The translations under genes were made by a program, and so were the position numbers. From assembly GCF_004123295.1 (NCBI RefSeq), contig NZ_SDMK01000004.1, positions 124,001 through 188,000 on the forward strand: a stretch of DNA of 64,000 nucleotides. Reading direction: 5' to 3'. The notes beneath the pieces are model-generated. The model saw only the letters and a list, made by a program, of their open reading frames with translations, did no database searches and was not told where the DNA came from. This stretch comes from Silvibacterium dinghuense. GTDB taxonomy: Bacteria; Acidobacteriota; Terriglobia; Terriglobales; Acidobacteriaceae. Shown here piece by piece: positions 53,014-61,334 of the stretch (position 1 is its first letter; each line of letters starts with the position of its first letter).

Positions 53014-54363
53014 GTGACCCTCGCGACCCTGCCCCTCGGCCTCATCCTCGGCATTGAAAGCTCCTGCGACGAGACCGCCGCCGCCATCGTCGAGCGCGGT
53101 ACCGTCATGCGCGCCAACGTGGTCGCCTCCCAGATCGCCACGCACTCGCCCTACGGCGGCGTGGTGCCCGAGCTGGCCTCGCGCGAGCACCTGCGCAACA
53201 TCGTGCCCGTCGTTCGAGCAGCCATGGAGCAGGCCAGCCTGAAGCTCTCCGACATCGACGCCATCGCCGTCACCTCCGGCCCCGGCCTCGCCGGAGCGCT
53301 CATGGTCGGCATCAGCTATGCCAAGGCGCTGGCCTTCGCGCTCGGCAAGCCGCTCATCGCCGTGAATCATCTCGAAGGCCACATCCACGCCGTGCTGCTG
53401 GCGCAGAGCGCGGTGTTACAGAATCAGCCACAGGCCCAGCTCGCCGAGACCGAAGACCGCACGCTGCCCGAAGGGCCGGTGCTCGCCCTGGTCGTCTCCG
53501 GCGGACACACCCACCTCTATCTCGCCCGCCGCCGCGGCGAAAGCTGGACCTATCGCAACGTGGGCCGCACGCTCGACGACGCCGCCGGCGAGGCCTACGA
53601 CAAGGTGGCCAAGCTGCTCGGCCTCGGCTACCCCGGCGGTCCGTGGATCGACGCGCTGGCCGCGCACGGCAATCCGCACGCCGTGCCTTTCGCCATCTCC
53701 AACATCAAGGCCAAGGCCCATCGCGGAGGCCGCAAGGGCATCACCTCCTACATGGCCAACAAAGCTGCCGTCCCAACCGGGTCCACGGCCAAACAAGCTG
53801 TCATCCCGACCGGAGCGGAGCCCGAAGGGCGAAGCGAAGCGGAGGGACCTGCGGTTCCCCTCGCTGTGGACCATGACCCCGAATTCACAGAAACCTTGTT
53901 CTCCTTCAGCGGCATCAAGACTGCGGTACTCCGCTATACGCAGGTGCACGAGATGCAGGCGTCCATCGAACATCGCCGCGCCGTGCTGGCGACCATGCCC
54001 GACGCCAAGCCCTCGACCGCGCTGGCCGAGGTGCTGGCCGTCTGCGACCAGCCGACACTCGACCTGATCGCCAGCTTCCAGCGCGCCGTCGTCGACGATC
54101 TCCGCCGCAAGACCTTCCGCACCGCCGAGGCTCTTGGAGCAACCACGCTGCTGGTCTCCGGAGGCGTGGCCGCCAACCGCGAGCTGCGCGTCCGCTTCAC
54201 CGCCGAAGCCGCCGACCGCGACCTCTTCATCGCCTTCCCCTCACTCGCCCTATCGACCGACAACGCCGCCATGATCGCCGCCGCCGCGTGGCCCAAGTTC
54301 CTAGCAAGAGACTTCGCCGCGGAAACACTGTCCGCCGATCCGGGACTGGCGCTGGGAAGGTAG
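53014..54363 (+). CDS. tsaD: tRNA N6-adenosine threonylcarbamoyltransferase TsaD, with repeat-derived insert
   Basis: A 449-residue catalytic subunit of the t6A37 tRNA modification machinery. The ATP/Fe site motifs LGIESSCDETAAAIV, VTSGPGLAGALMVG, the metal-binding HLEGHIHA, LVVSGGHTHLYL and FSFSGIKTAVLRY are intact. The usual length is about 340-370 residues; the excess sits at about residues 240-290, before FSGIKTAV. Residues 262-283 (IPTGAEPEGRSEAEGPAVPL) translate the type B repeat TGTCATCCCGACCGGAGCG. The GTG start follows a weak site. The insert falls in a surface loop, so activity may be retained. Confidence 0.93.
   Translation: MTLATLPLGLILGIESSCDETAAAIVERGTVMRANVVASQIATHSPYGGVVPELASREHLRNIVPVVRAAMEQASLKLSDIDAIAVTSGPGLAGALMVGISYAKALAFALGKPLIAVNHLEGHIHAVLLAQSAVLQNQPQAQLAETEDRTLPEGPVLALVVSGGHTHLYLARRRGESWTYRNVGRTLDDAAGEAYDKVAKLLGLGYPGGPWIDALAAHGNPHAVPFAISNIKAKAHRGGRKGITSYMANKAAVPTGSTAKQAVIPTGAEPEGRSEAEGPAVPLAVDHDPEFTETLFSFSGIKTAVLRYTQVHEMQASIEHRRAVLATMPDAKPSTALAEVLAVCDQPTLDLIASFQRAVVDDLRRKTFRTAEALGATTLLVSGGVAANRELRVRFTAEAADRDLFIAFPSLALSTDNAAMIAAAAWPKFLARDFAAETLSADPGLALGR
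53799..53862. repeat. Type B repeat fragment inside tsaD
   Basis: TGTCATCCCGACCGGAGCGG followed by GAGGGACCTGCGGTTCCCCT, the sequence found at the inner ends of the MITE-like elements and in mosaic clusters. Here it lies in frame within a coding sequence, with no frameshift or stop. Confidence 0.75.
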
Positions 54364-54433
54364 AAGCAGCTTTTAGCTGCTAGCTCTTAGCTTTTAGCAA
54401 AAACCTGAGGGTGGCCCATTCGCCCTCACTCAA

Positions 54434-54772
54434 CTACTGAAACTTCATATAAAAGCGGATATCGTCGAGCGCGTCCTCAACACTCGACTTAACGAGAGGA
54501 TCGGCTCTCAACTCCTCCAATCTCTGGAGGACGATTTCGAGATCGAGTTGACGGTGAATTCTCGCCAGATGCCCGAAGCAGGTTGCGGCATTCCATCGCA
54601 CCGCTGAAGCGCGATGGTAACTGAAGGCAAGGCACTTCTCTTGAACCCACTTCCAGTCAGGATCGTAGTAAGCCGCACTGAGCAGCGCATTGCTAATTTG
54701 CTGCTCATCGCTACTTTGCAAAAGAGATTCCACTTCCGCGCGACTACGCTCCACCACTGCTTGATATCTCAC
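54434..54772 (-). CDS. HEAT-repeat-like small protein
   Basis: A protein of about 112 residues if started at the GTG near 54772, with GAGG upstream. The longer frame to 54886 translates repeat sequence. It is all-helical with two HEAT-type units: ISNALLSAAYYDPDWKWVQEKCLAFS and VRWNAATCFGHLARIHRQLDLEIVLQRLEEL, ending in VEDALDDIRFYMKFQ. HEAT units act as protein-binding scaffolds. It lies downstream of the reverse transcriptase on the same strand but is separated by 250 bp of repeats. Confidence 0.7.
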   Translation of the reverse strand: MRYQAVVERSRAEVESLLQSSDEQQISNALLSAAYYDPDWKWVQEKCLAFSYHRASAVRWNAATCFGHLARIHRQLDLEIVLQRLEELRADPLVKSSVEDALDDIRFYMKFQ

Positions 54773-54814
54773 GTCGAACCGCCTCGCATCTAGAGTAACG
54801 GCATGCTGGTGCTT

Positions 54815-55026
54815 TCCATCTCGCGCCGTTCGAGATGTGGGTTCGCAGGGTTCCGAAAATCGGCAAGAGGTCCATATCCGCCCCACTCAAGCCAAAATCA
54901 GGCTTGCATGGGCCACCGATCAGAAATCGCGACCAACGGGAGCGCCACGCGAAGCGAAAGGCCTGGACGGCCAGTCCCGCGACCAGCGGGAGCGTCGTGC
55001 GAAGCGGAGGGCCCGGACGGCTAGTC
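54815..55026. repeat. Mosaic dispersed repeat cluster (type A)
   Basis: A degraded palindrome (CCATCTCGCGCCGTTCGAGATGTGGG) is followed by the GCTTGCATGGGCC stem. Two successive GCGACCAACGGGAGCGCC / GCGACCAGCGGGAGCGTC blocks and two GGACGGCCAGTCCC blocks come next, the last overlapping the end of the reverse transcriptase gene. Confidence 0.75.
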
Positions 55027-56367
55027 CCCCCACGCAATCCTCTCCAGCAGCTCGCGCAAATGTCCGGCACGCGCCGGATTCACCATCGTGGCAAAGGCCA
55101 CCTTCCCCTCCAGATGCCGCCGAAAGTCGGCGTGCCCATCGCGATTCTGCCCTTCCGGCCCATGACGCACGCAGTTGGTCAGGATCGCCTCCAGCCGCTC
55201 CAGCTCACGCCGCGGCAGCTGCGGCTGCGCGTTCACCGTCAGTCCGGCCAGGTGCTGGCGCACACCGCGCCGCATCAACCGCGTTTTGCGCGGATGGACA
55301 GCAAACCCTTCTTCGGCGGCGATGGCCGCTACCCGAAGCGCGAAGCGCTCCGCCCCGCGCGCGAACAGTGCGTCTCCGGAGAAGGCAAGGTCGTCCGCAT
55401 AGCGCGTATACGTCACACCTGCCTTTTCCGCGAGCCCGCCGATCCGCCGGTCAAGCCGCAGCGCGCAGAGATTCGCGATCGCGGGAGAGGTGGGAGCGCC
55501 CTGCGGCAGATGTGGCCGGGCGTAGAAGATGCGCGCATCCTGCAGATCGGCGGCGCTCAGTTCGCAGCCCGTGTTGCGCCAGACCCCGCGCGGCGTGGTC
55601 GCCGTGCACAGGCCGCCCAGCAGGTCGGCCACCGGCTCCGGATAGCCCAGCGTGCGGAAAAGTGCCTGCACGCGGGGACCGGAGATGGAAGGGAAAAAAT
55701 CCCGGAGGTCCATGCGAAGCACAACCTCGCGCCCTGCATGCGGCGCGGCGAAGCTGACGATCGAGCGGCCCCGGCGGAAGCCGTGCGCCGCCGGATGCGG
55801 TGGAACCGGCGCAAGAATCTCCCGCAGGATGCGCCGCTGCATGCTCTTGAGCCGCGGCCCCGGAACCTCCAGCAGGCGGATGGCGCCGTACGGCTTCGCC
55901 AGCACCCGGCAGGTGTAATGCTTCAGCCGATCGCCCCCGGCCTTACGATTCCAGTCCCGAAGATCGGCGAACCACAGCAGCTGCCCGGCCTCGACCTCGA
56001 GCCATGCGGCCAGGCTGCCTGCGGTTTCGAGCACTACCGGCGCCGTTCCCGGAATCGGCAACATGCGCAGCGGCACGGAGACAAGAGGAAGCTGCCGCAG
56101 CCCATGCCGCTCGATGAGCCGCACAAGCCTCGGCTCGGCGCGGAGCTGCTCGATGAATCTTCGTATCCGTGGCCGCGGACGCGTCGATGCCCACCCGACC
56201 GTACGCACCGCGAGCGGTCTCAGCCGTCCCGGCGGCGGCTCCGCGCGAAACGCCGTGCGGAGAATCTGCAGATGCGGCTCGACCGCTTGCTCTGCAGAGA
56301 GAAGCGCATGCGCCAGGGAAAGAAACTCGTTGCTGGAATGGGAGAGAGGCTGCAGCGGACGCTCCAA
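55021..56367 (-). CDS. Retron-type reverse transcriptase
   Basis: A reverse transcriptase of up to 448 residues. Motifs in order: QLLWFADLRDWNR leading into KHYTCRVLAKPYGAIRLLEVP; PHPAAHGFRRGRSIV; RMDLRDFFPSISGPRV (palm Asp); FYARPHLPQGAPTSPAIANL; YTRYADDLAFSG (YADD, about 320-325); FAVHPRKTRLMRRGVRQHLAGLTVN (the retron-like L-GL-VN signature). It lacks the maturase and nuclease domains of group II intron proteins. The N-terminal 140 residues form an Arg-rich extension as in myxobacterial retron enzymes. The TTG start at 56367 overlaps the a2 arm of the upstream RNA, so the real start may be further in. No second effector gene is adjacent. Confidence 0.85.
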   Translation of the reverse strand: MERPLQPLSHSSNEFLSLAHALLSAEQAVEPHLQILRTAFRAEPPPGRLRPLAVRTVGWASTRPRPRIRRFIEQLRAEPRLVRLIERHGLRQLPLVSVPLRMLPIPGTAPVVLETAGSLAAWLEVEAGQLLWFADLRDWNRKAGGDRLKHYTCRVLAKPYGAIRLLEVPGPRLKSMQRRILREILAPVPPHPAAHGFRRGRSIVSFAAPHAGREVVLRMDLRDFFPSISGPRVQALFRTLGYPEPVADLLGGLCTATTPRGVWRNTGCELSAADLQDARIFYARPHLPQGAPTSPAIANLCALRLDRRIGGLAEKAGVTYTRYADDLAFSGDALFARGAERFALRVAAIAAEEGFAVHPRKTRLMRRGVRQHLAGLTVNAQPQLPRRELERLEAILTNCVRHGPEGQNRDGHADFRRHLEGKVAFATMVNPARAGHLRELLERIAWGD

Positions 56368-56492
56368 CGAGTCTGACTTTGCGTGAGCGGATCTGCACAG
56401 CGTGCAGGGAGGCTCATGCGGTGCCTGCTGTATTCCACACGTTGCCCCGGGGTAGCCCCGGAGAGACCTTGCGGCCGGCTTGGAGCGTCCGC
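56355..56492 (-). ncRNA. Candidate retron msr-msd RNA
   Basis: About 138 nt on the minus strand just before the reverse transcriptase. A perfect 13-bp inverted repeat closes it: GCGGACGCTCCAA at its 5' end (plus 56492-56480) and TTGGAGCGTCCGC at its 3' end (56367-56355), the expected a1/a2 arrangement. Directly after a1 the RNA reads AGC, where a retron priming G is expected (56479). Inside are a GGCC-GCAA-GGTC hairpin, a CCGGGG-CTA-CCCCGG hairpin (56447-56461) and a long msd-type hairpin: GCATGAGC pairs with GCTCACGC and CTGCAC pairs with GTGCAG around a GCT loop (56381-56419). Production of msDNA is inferred from structure. Confidence 0.7.
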
Positions 56493-56554
56493 CCGCGCAC
56501 CATCATAACCCCGAGAGTACAGAGGATAGAGTCTTGGATCTGGAACCCTCGGGT

Positions 56555-56708
56555 CTCATCCGCCCCACTCAAACCAAAACCAGGCTTGCATGGGCCACCA
56601 TCTCAGATCGCGACCAACGGGAGCGCCACGCGAAGGCGATCCGCCCCACGCGCAGTGGCGACCAAAGGGAGCGGGTGCCGAAGGCGGAAGGCCTGGACGG
56701 CCAGTCCT
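56555..56708. repeat. Mosaic repeat blocks without palindrome
   Basis: Carries the CACTCAAACCAAAACCAGGCTTGCATGGGCC stem, then GCGACCAACGGGAGCGCC, GCGACCAAAGGGAGCGGG and CCTGGACGGCCAGTCC. The central A palindrome is absent here. Ends 57 bp before trxB. Confidence 0.7.
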
Positions 56709-56764
56709 GAATCCCAGCGTCCCGCCGATCATCCAATTACAGCTACAATTCGGAAAGTCCTGCT

Positions 56765-57697
56765 ATGTCTGAGATTCGCGATACCGTCATCCTCGGCTCC
56801 GGCTGCGCCGGCCTTACCGCCGCCATCTACGCCGCTCGTGCCAACCTCAAGCCCCTCGTCCTCGAAGGCCATGAGCCCGGCGGACAGCTCTCCATCACCA
56901 CGCTGGTCGAGAACTTTCCCGGCTGGCCGGAGGGCATCCAGGGCCCGCAGCTCATCGAGAACATGAAGCAGCAGGCCGCCCGCTTCGGCACCGAGTTCCG
57001 CATGGCGCACCTGGTCTCGGCCGACCTGTCGAAGCATCCCTTCACGCTCAACCTGGGCAAGGAGACCGTGCTCACCCGCACGCTCATCATCGCCTCGGGA
57101 GCATCGGCGCGCTGGCTCGGTCTGCCCTCCGAACAGGCCCTCATCGGCCACGGCGTCAGCTCCTGCGCGACCTGCGACGGCTTCTTCTTCTCCGGCAAGG
57201 AGATCGCAGTGGTCGGCGGCGGCGACTCGGCCATGGAAGAAGCGCTCTTCCTGACCCGCTTCGCCTCCAAGGTCACGCTGCTCCATCGCCGCGAACACTT
57301 CCGCGCCTCGCACATCATGCTCGAGCGCGCCATGGCGCACCCCAACATTGCCTTCCGCACCAACACCGCGGTCGAAGAGGTGATCGGCGTCGAAGACAAG
57401 GAAGTCAAGGGTCTGAAACTGCGCGATACCGTCACCGGCGAGCGCTCCGAGTTGCCTATCAGCGGCCTCTTCCTGGGCATCGGCCACGAGCCGAACGCCA
57501 GGATGTTCGCCGGGCAGATCGACCTCGATGACGACGGCTACATCGTCACCCGCGACAACGTCCACACCCGCGTTCCCGGCGTCTACGCCTGCGGCGACGT
57601 GCAGGATCGCCGCTACCGCCAGGCCATCACCGCCGCCGGCTCCGGCTGCATGGCCGCGCTCGAAGTGGAGAAGTACCTCGAAGAGCACGGCCGCTAA
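56765..57697 (+). CDS. trxB: Thioredoxin reductase
   Basis: A 310-residue flavoprotein that passes electrons from NADPH to thioredoxin. FAD motif VILGSGCAGLTAAIYAARANL at the N-terminus, redox-active CATC in SCATCDGFF (about residues 134-137), NADPH motif VVGGGDSAMEEALFL and the FAD ribityl motif GVYACGDVQDRRYRQAITAAGSGC. Standard length. The gene after it is 78 bp downstream and may be transcribed with it. Confidence 0.94.
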   Translation: MSEIRDTVILGSGCAGLTAAIYAARANLKPLVLEGHEPGGQLSITTLVENFPGWPEGIQGPQLIENMKQQAARFGTEFRMAHLVSADLSKHPFTLNLGKETVLTRTLIIASGASARWLGLPSEQALIGHGVSSCATCDGFFFSGKEIAVVGGGDSAMEEALFLTRFASKVTLLHRREHFRASHIMLERAMAHPNIAFRTNTAVEEVIGVEDKEVKGLKLRDTVTGERSELPISGLFLGIGHEPNARMFAGQIDLDDDGYIVTRDNVHTRVPGVYACGDVQDRRYRQAITAAGSGCMAALEVEKYLEEHGR

Positions 57698-57774
57698 ATA
57701 AAGGCAAAAGCAACGGGGCGGGCAGCTATCATGGCTGTCCGCCCCTTCTCACTGCAAGTAAAGGAGAAACGATT

Positions 57775-57975
57775 ATGGCCAACCTCGCGCTCGTCTACGG
57801 CATGCGCCTGCTCCCGGCCGACGAGATCAAGACCGTCGGCGAAGGCACTGTCAACCTCCAGAACGGCAACCAGGCCGGCGTCACCCTGCACCTGCTCGAA
57901 GGCACCCGCGAGCAGATCGAAGCCCAGCTCCGCCAGAGCATCGACGCCTTCTTCGACTTCTTCCCTGAAATCTAG
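57775..57975 (+). CDS. Small hypothetical protein, 66 residues
   Basis: Starts at an ATG with AAAGGAG seven bases upstream. The product has a beta-rich start (MANLALVYGMRLLPADEIKT), a strand pair (VNLQNGNQAGVTLHLLEG) and one amphipathic helix (REQIEAQLRQSIDAFFDFF). No family recognised. The 3' end is followed after four bases by a 12-copy heptamer array. Confidence 0.75.
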   Translation: MANLALVYGMRLLPADEIKTVGEGTVNLQNGNQAGVTLHLLEGTREQIEAQLRQSIDAFFDFFPEI

Positions 57976-57977
57976 CT

Positions 57978-58245
57978 TTCAGGGCTCAGGGCTCAGGGCT
58001 CAGGGCTCAGGGCTCAGGGCTCAGGGCTCAGGGCTCAGGGCTCAGGGCTCAGGGCTCAGGGCTCAGATAGATCGTAAAACCCGGGTGCCCCACATCTCGC
58101 GCTGTTCGAGATGTGGGCTCGCAGGATCGTAGGTTCGCGACCAGCGGGAGCGCCACGCGAAGCGAAACGCCGGGACGGCCAAGTCCCGCGACCAGCGGGA
58201 GCGGGGGCCGAAGGCGATTCGCCCTGCGCGCAGCAGTCCTTCCCA
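57978..58245. repeat. 12-copy CAGGGCT tandem array plus type A mosaic repeat
   Basis: Twelve head-to-tail heptamers (57980-58064), then CTCAGATAGATCGTAAAACCCGGGTGCCCCACATCTCGC / TTCGAGATGTGGGCTCGCAGG. The GCGACCAGCGGGAGCGCC, GGGACGGCCAAGTCCC and CGCCCTGCGCGCAGCAG blocks follow. The same flank occurs with a single heptamer at 5815. Confidence 0.85.
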
Positions 58246-58381
58246 AATCCGAACCACACCAAAAACCCGCCCAATCCGGTTTCGGAGCGCACGGCACCCC
58301 GCGCTTTTCCCCTTATCTCCCTCCCCATTCATGGCCGAATAGCCCCAGGCGCCGTCCCCAGACGGCACACCGGAGCCCGTC

Positions 58382-61327
58382 ATGGATGCTGCATCCCCAC
58401 GCAACCCACGCCGTATCCGAGCCCTCATCCGGCTCTGCTGCGCCGCCGTGGGCTGCATCCTCGGACTCCTGGGCGCGTCTCCTGCGCTCGCCGGCGGCCC
58501 GCGCTGGGTCGCCGGCCCTGCCTATTTCAACGCCTCTGCGCTCGGCCAGCCCGTGGTCTGGTCCGGAGGGCAGGTCAACTACTACGTCGATCTCGGCGCC
58601 CTCAGCGCCACCGAGGCCAACGGCCCGGCGACCACGCTCGTGACCAACGCCGCCGCGATCTGGAACGCCATCTCCACCGCCGCCGTCCAGCTCACCTTCA
58701 AGGGCAACCTGGCCGAGAACGTCAGCGGCAGCAACGTCACCAACACCAGCGGCGTCCTCTCCGAGCCCGCCGACATCCAGCCCACCGCCACCACCAGGCC
58801 GGTCGCTGTCATCTTCGACGCCGACGGCTCGGTTCTCAATACCCTCTACGGCTCCGGCGCCAGCGACCCCACCGTCTGCCCCCAGACCGGCGTTTACACG
58901 CAGGTCGACAACATGACCGCCGACGGCCATATCGCCCACGCCCTCATGATCGTCAACGGCCTCTGCGCCACCAACGCCGGCATGTACGCCGTGCTGGAGT
59001 ACCAGATCATCCGCGCCTTCGGACGCATCCTCGGCCTCGACTGGTCGCAGGCCAACGAGGAGCAGTTCGCCGCCAGCTCTCCTACCTCCGACGACCTCGC
59101 CGGCTGGCCCATGATGCACCCGGTCGAACGGCTCTGCCTCGAGAACGCCGAGACCTGCCTGCCCGCCCCCACCACGCTGCGCACCGACGACATCGCCGCC
59201 CTCAATCGCCTCTACCCGGTCACCTCGGCCAACCAGTCGTCCTGGCCGACAAAGAAGCTCACCGCCGCCAACACCCTCACCGTCCGCGGCACCGTCAGCT
59301 TCCGCAACGGACAGGGCATGCAGGGGGTCAACGCCGTCCTGCGCCCCATCAACGTCCTCACCGGCCTGCCCGATCTCCGCTACACGGCGACAGCCGTCAC
59401 CGGCGCATACTTCGCAGGCAACGCAGGCTCTGTGATCGCCGCCGCGCCCGCCTCTACCACGTATCTGCCCGGCTCCTTCGGCAGCGACGACACCACGCTC
59501 GAGGGCTACTACGAGATCAGCGGCGTCCCACTGCCCGCAGGTGAAACCTCGGCCAGCTACCAGCTCACCTTCGAGGCAGTGAACCCGCTCTACACGCAGA
59601 AAGAGTCGGTCGGAGCCTACCTCACCGGCCAGGTCACGCCCTCCGGCACCATGCCCACGCTCTCGCTCGGCGCGCTTGCCGCAGGCTCCAGCCTTACCCA
59701 GGACGTCACCATCGACGACTCCGCGGAAGAGACCTTTTCCGGCAACGACGGCAGCCAGGGCTCTCCCGCAGCGTTACCGCAAAGCGGCGAATGGACCGCC
59801 CGCCTCAACGGTTACGGACATGCCAGCTGGTTTGCCTTCCAGCCCAAGGCCAACCGCGAGTACACCATCGAAGCCCAGGCGCTCGATGACAGCGCCGAAG
59901 CCACCATCGACAAGGCCATGCCGCTCATCGGCGCATGGAACGCCTCCGACGATCTGAACGCGACTCCCGACCTCTCGATCACACAGCCCTTCAACGGTGG
60001 TGTACTCGGCCTGAGCCGACTCCTGGTCATCACCAGTGCGACAGGCGAAGAACGCGTAGCCATGGCCGATGCCCGCGGTGACGGCCGTCCCGATTATCTT
60101 TACCGCGGCCGCATCCTTTACGCCGACTCCGTCCAGCCTGCACATCTGCCTGCAGCCGGCGGCCCTGTCGTCATCGAAGGCACCGGCTTCCGCATCGACT
60201 CGGTGGTCAAGGTGAACGGCACGGCAGCGGAAATCACCAGCATCTCGCCGAATGAGATCACCGCCATGGCTCCGGCCTCCGGAGGCGTCACCGGCACCGT
60301 GCAGGTGGAAGTCGACGATCCCGAGACCCTCGGCGTCACCATCATCGCCGACGGCCTCGCCTACACCGCGCAATCCGGCGACACGCTCACCCTGGTCAGC
60401 GCCCCCACCGGCTCCATTCCCATGAGTGTGCCCCAGTCCGTCACCGTCCGCGCCATGAACTGGGACGACGAGTGGCCGGCCGCCAATGTTCCCGTCACCT
60501 TTGCGGTCACCGGAGGCTCAGCCGCCCTCGGCTGCGGCCAGAGCACCTGCACGGTCGCCACCAACGCCGACGGCACGGCCACGCTCAGCGTCAGCGCCAC
60601 CACCACCGCTCTTGCCCAGCTCACCGCCTCCATCTCGAGCGGCGCCTCGGTCCTCAGCGTATTCACCGGAGCCGCTCCGCCAACCGTCAGCGCGCTCACA
60701 CCCGATCTCTATCTCGCCATCGGTGGCGCCGCGACGTGGACACCGCAGGCGCTTGTGCTCAACGCCGGCAGCCCGCTCGCCGGAGCCGCCGTCACCTGGT
60801 CCACGACCGCCTCCGATGTCTCGCTCGGCACCGCCTCGAGCACGACAGCCGGCACCGGCATTGCCACGCAGACCCTCGCCGCCGGTCCCTTCACCGCCGG
60901 CGAAGCCGAAACCGTCAGCGCCTGCTACGGCACCAGCTGCGCGGCCTTCACTCTCTATGCCGTCCACCTTGAAACCGCGGTCCTTGTCCCGGTCAGCGGC
61001 ACCAGTCAGCAGACCGCTCCCGGCACCGCCTTCAGCCCCGTCACCCTCGAGGTCACCGACGCCATCGGACACCCCGTGGCCGGCGCCCCGGTCATCTTTT
61101 ACGAGACGCTCCGCGCCTGGACCGATCCCTGCCCCACGCAGGGCAGCTGCCCAACAGCCCCGATCCTCGGCCAGGCCACCATACAGACCATCTCCGCAGC
61201 CGATGGCACCGTCACGCTCACTCCCATGTCTCTGAGCGGCCAGCCCGGACGTCTCTCCCTCCTCGCTGTCACCGGCCCCAACGCCACCTACAGCTTCGAG
61301 CTCGACAGCCCCGCTCCCACCGAATAG
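58382..61327 (+). CDS. Large secreted protein: degenerate metzincin-like domain plus TIG/Ig-like repeats
   Basis: A 981-residue exported protein. The signal peptide (RLCCAAVGCILGLLGASPALA) is followed by a domain of about 260 residues that resembles matrixin-like metalloproteases: HIAHALMIVNGLCATNAGMYAVLEYQIIRAFGRILGLDWSQ. Where a metzincin would have HExxHxxGxxH, this protein has RAFGRILGLDW, so all His ligands and the catalytic Glu are lost. A TIG/IPT-like region follows (VVIEGTGFRIDSVVKVNGTAAEI, about 590-650), then bacterial Ig-like repeats (about 670-960). It is probably a surface or adhesion pseudo-enzyme. Transport and partner are unknown. Confidence 0.75.
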   Translation: MDAASPRNPRRIRALIRLCCAAVGCILGLLGASPALAGGPRWVAGPAYFNASALGQPVVWSGGQVNYYVDLGALSATEANGPATTLVTNAAAIWNAISTAAVQLTFKGNLAENVSGSNVTNTSGVLSEPADIQPTATTRPVAVIFDADGSVLNTLYGSGASDPTVCPQTGVYTQVDNMTADGHIAHALMIVNGLCATNAGMYAVLEYQIIRAFGRILGLDWSQANEEQFAASSPTSDDLAGWPMMHPVERLCLENAETCLPAPTTLRTDDIAALNRLYPVTSANQSSWPTKKLTAANTLTVRGTVSFRNGQGMQGVNAVLRPINVLTGLPDLRYTATAVTGAYFAGNAGSVIAAAPASTTYLPGSFGSDDTTLEGYYEISGVPLPAGETSASYQLTFEAVNPLYTQKESVGAYLTGQVTPSGTMPTLSLGALAAGSSLTQDVTIDDSAEETFSGNDGSQGSPAALPQSGEWTARLNGYGHASWFAFQPKANREYTIEAQALDDSAEATIDKAMPLIGAWNASDDLNATPDLSITQPFNGGVLGLSRLLVITSATGEERVAMADARGDGRPDYLYRGRILYADSVQPAHLPAAGGPVVIEGTGFRIDSVVKVNGTAAEITSISPNEITAMAPASGGVTGTVQVEVDDPETLGVTIIADGLAYTAQSGDTLTLVSAPTGSIPMSVPQSVTVRAMNWDDEWPAANVPVTFAVTGGSAALGCGQSTCTVATNADGTATLSVSATTTALAQLTASISSGASVLSVFTGAAPPTVSALTPDLYLAIGGAATWTPQALVLNAGSPLAGAAVTWSTTASDVSLGTASSTTAGTGIATQTLAAGPFTAGEAETVSACYGTSCAAFTLYAVHLETAVLVPVSGTSQQTAPGTAFSPVTLEVTDAIGHPVAGAPVIFYETLRAWTDPCPTQGSCPTAPILGQATIQTISAADGTVTLTPMSLSGQPGRLSLLAVTGPNATYSFELDSPAPTE

Positions 61328-61334
61328 CTGCTGC

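Noticed and set aside
54434-54772. HEAT-like gene considered as retron effector partner
   Set aside because: Separated from the reverse transcriptase by about 250 bp of repeats with no sign of shared transcription; link not supported.
55021-56367. Reverse transcriptase considered as a group II intron or DGR protein
   Set aside because: No maturase or nuclease domain, no intron-like RNA ends, no template/variable repeat pair seen, and the upstream inverted-repeat RNA fits a retron better.
57980-58064. Second heptamer array considered as a CRISPR array
   Set aside because: Head-to-tail identical 7-bp units without spacers.
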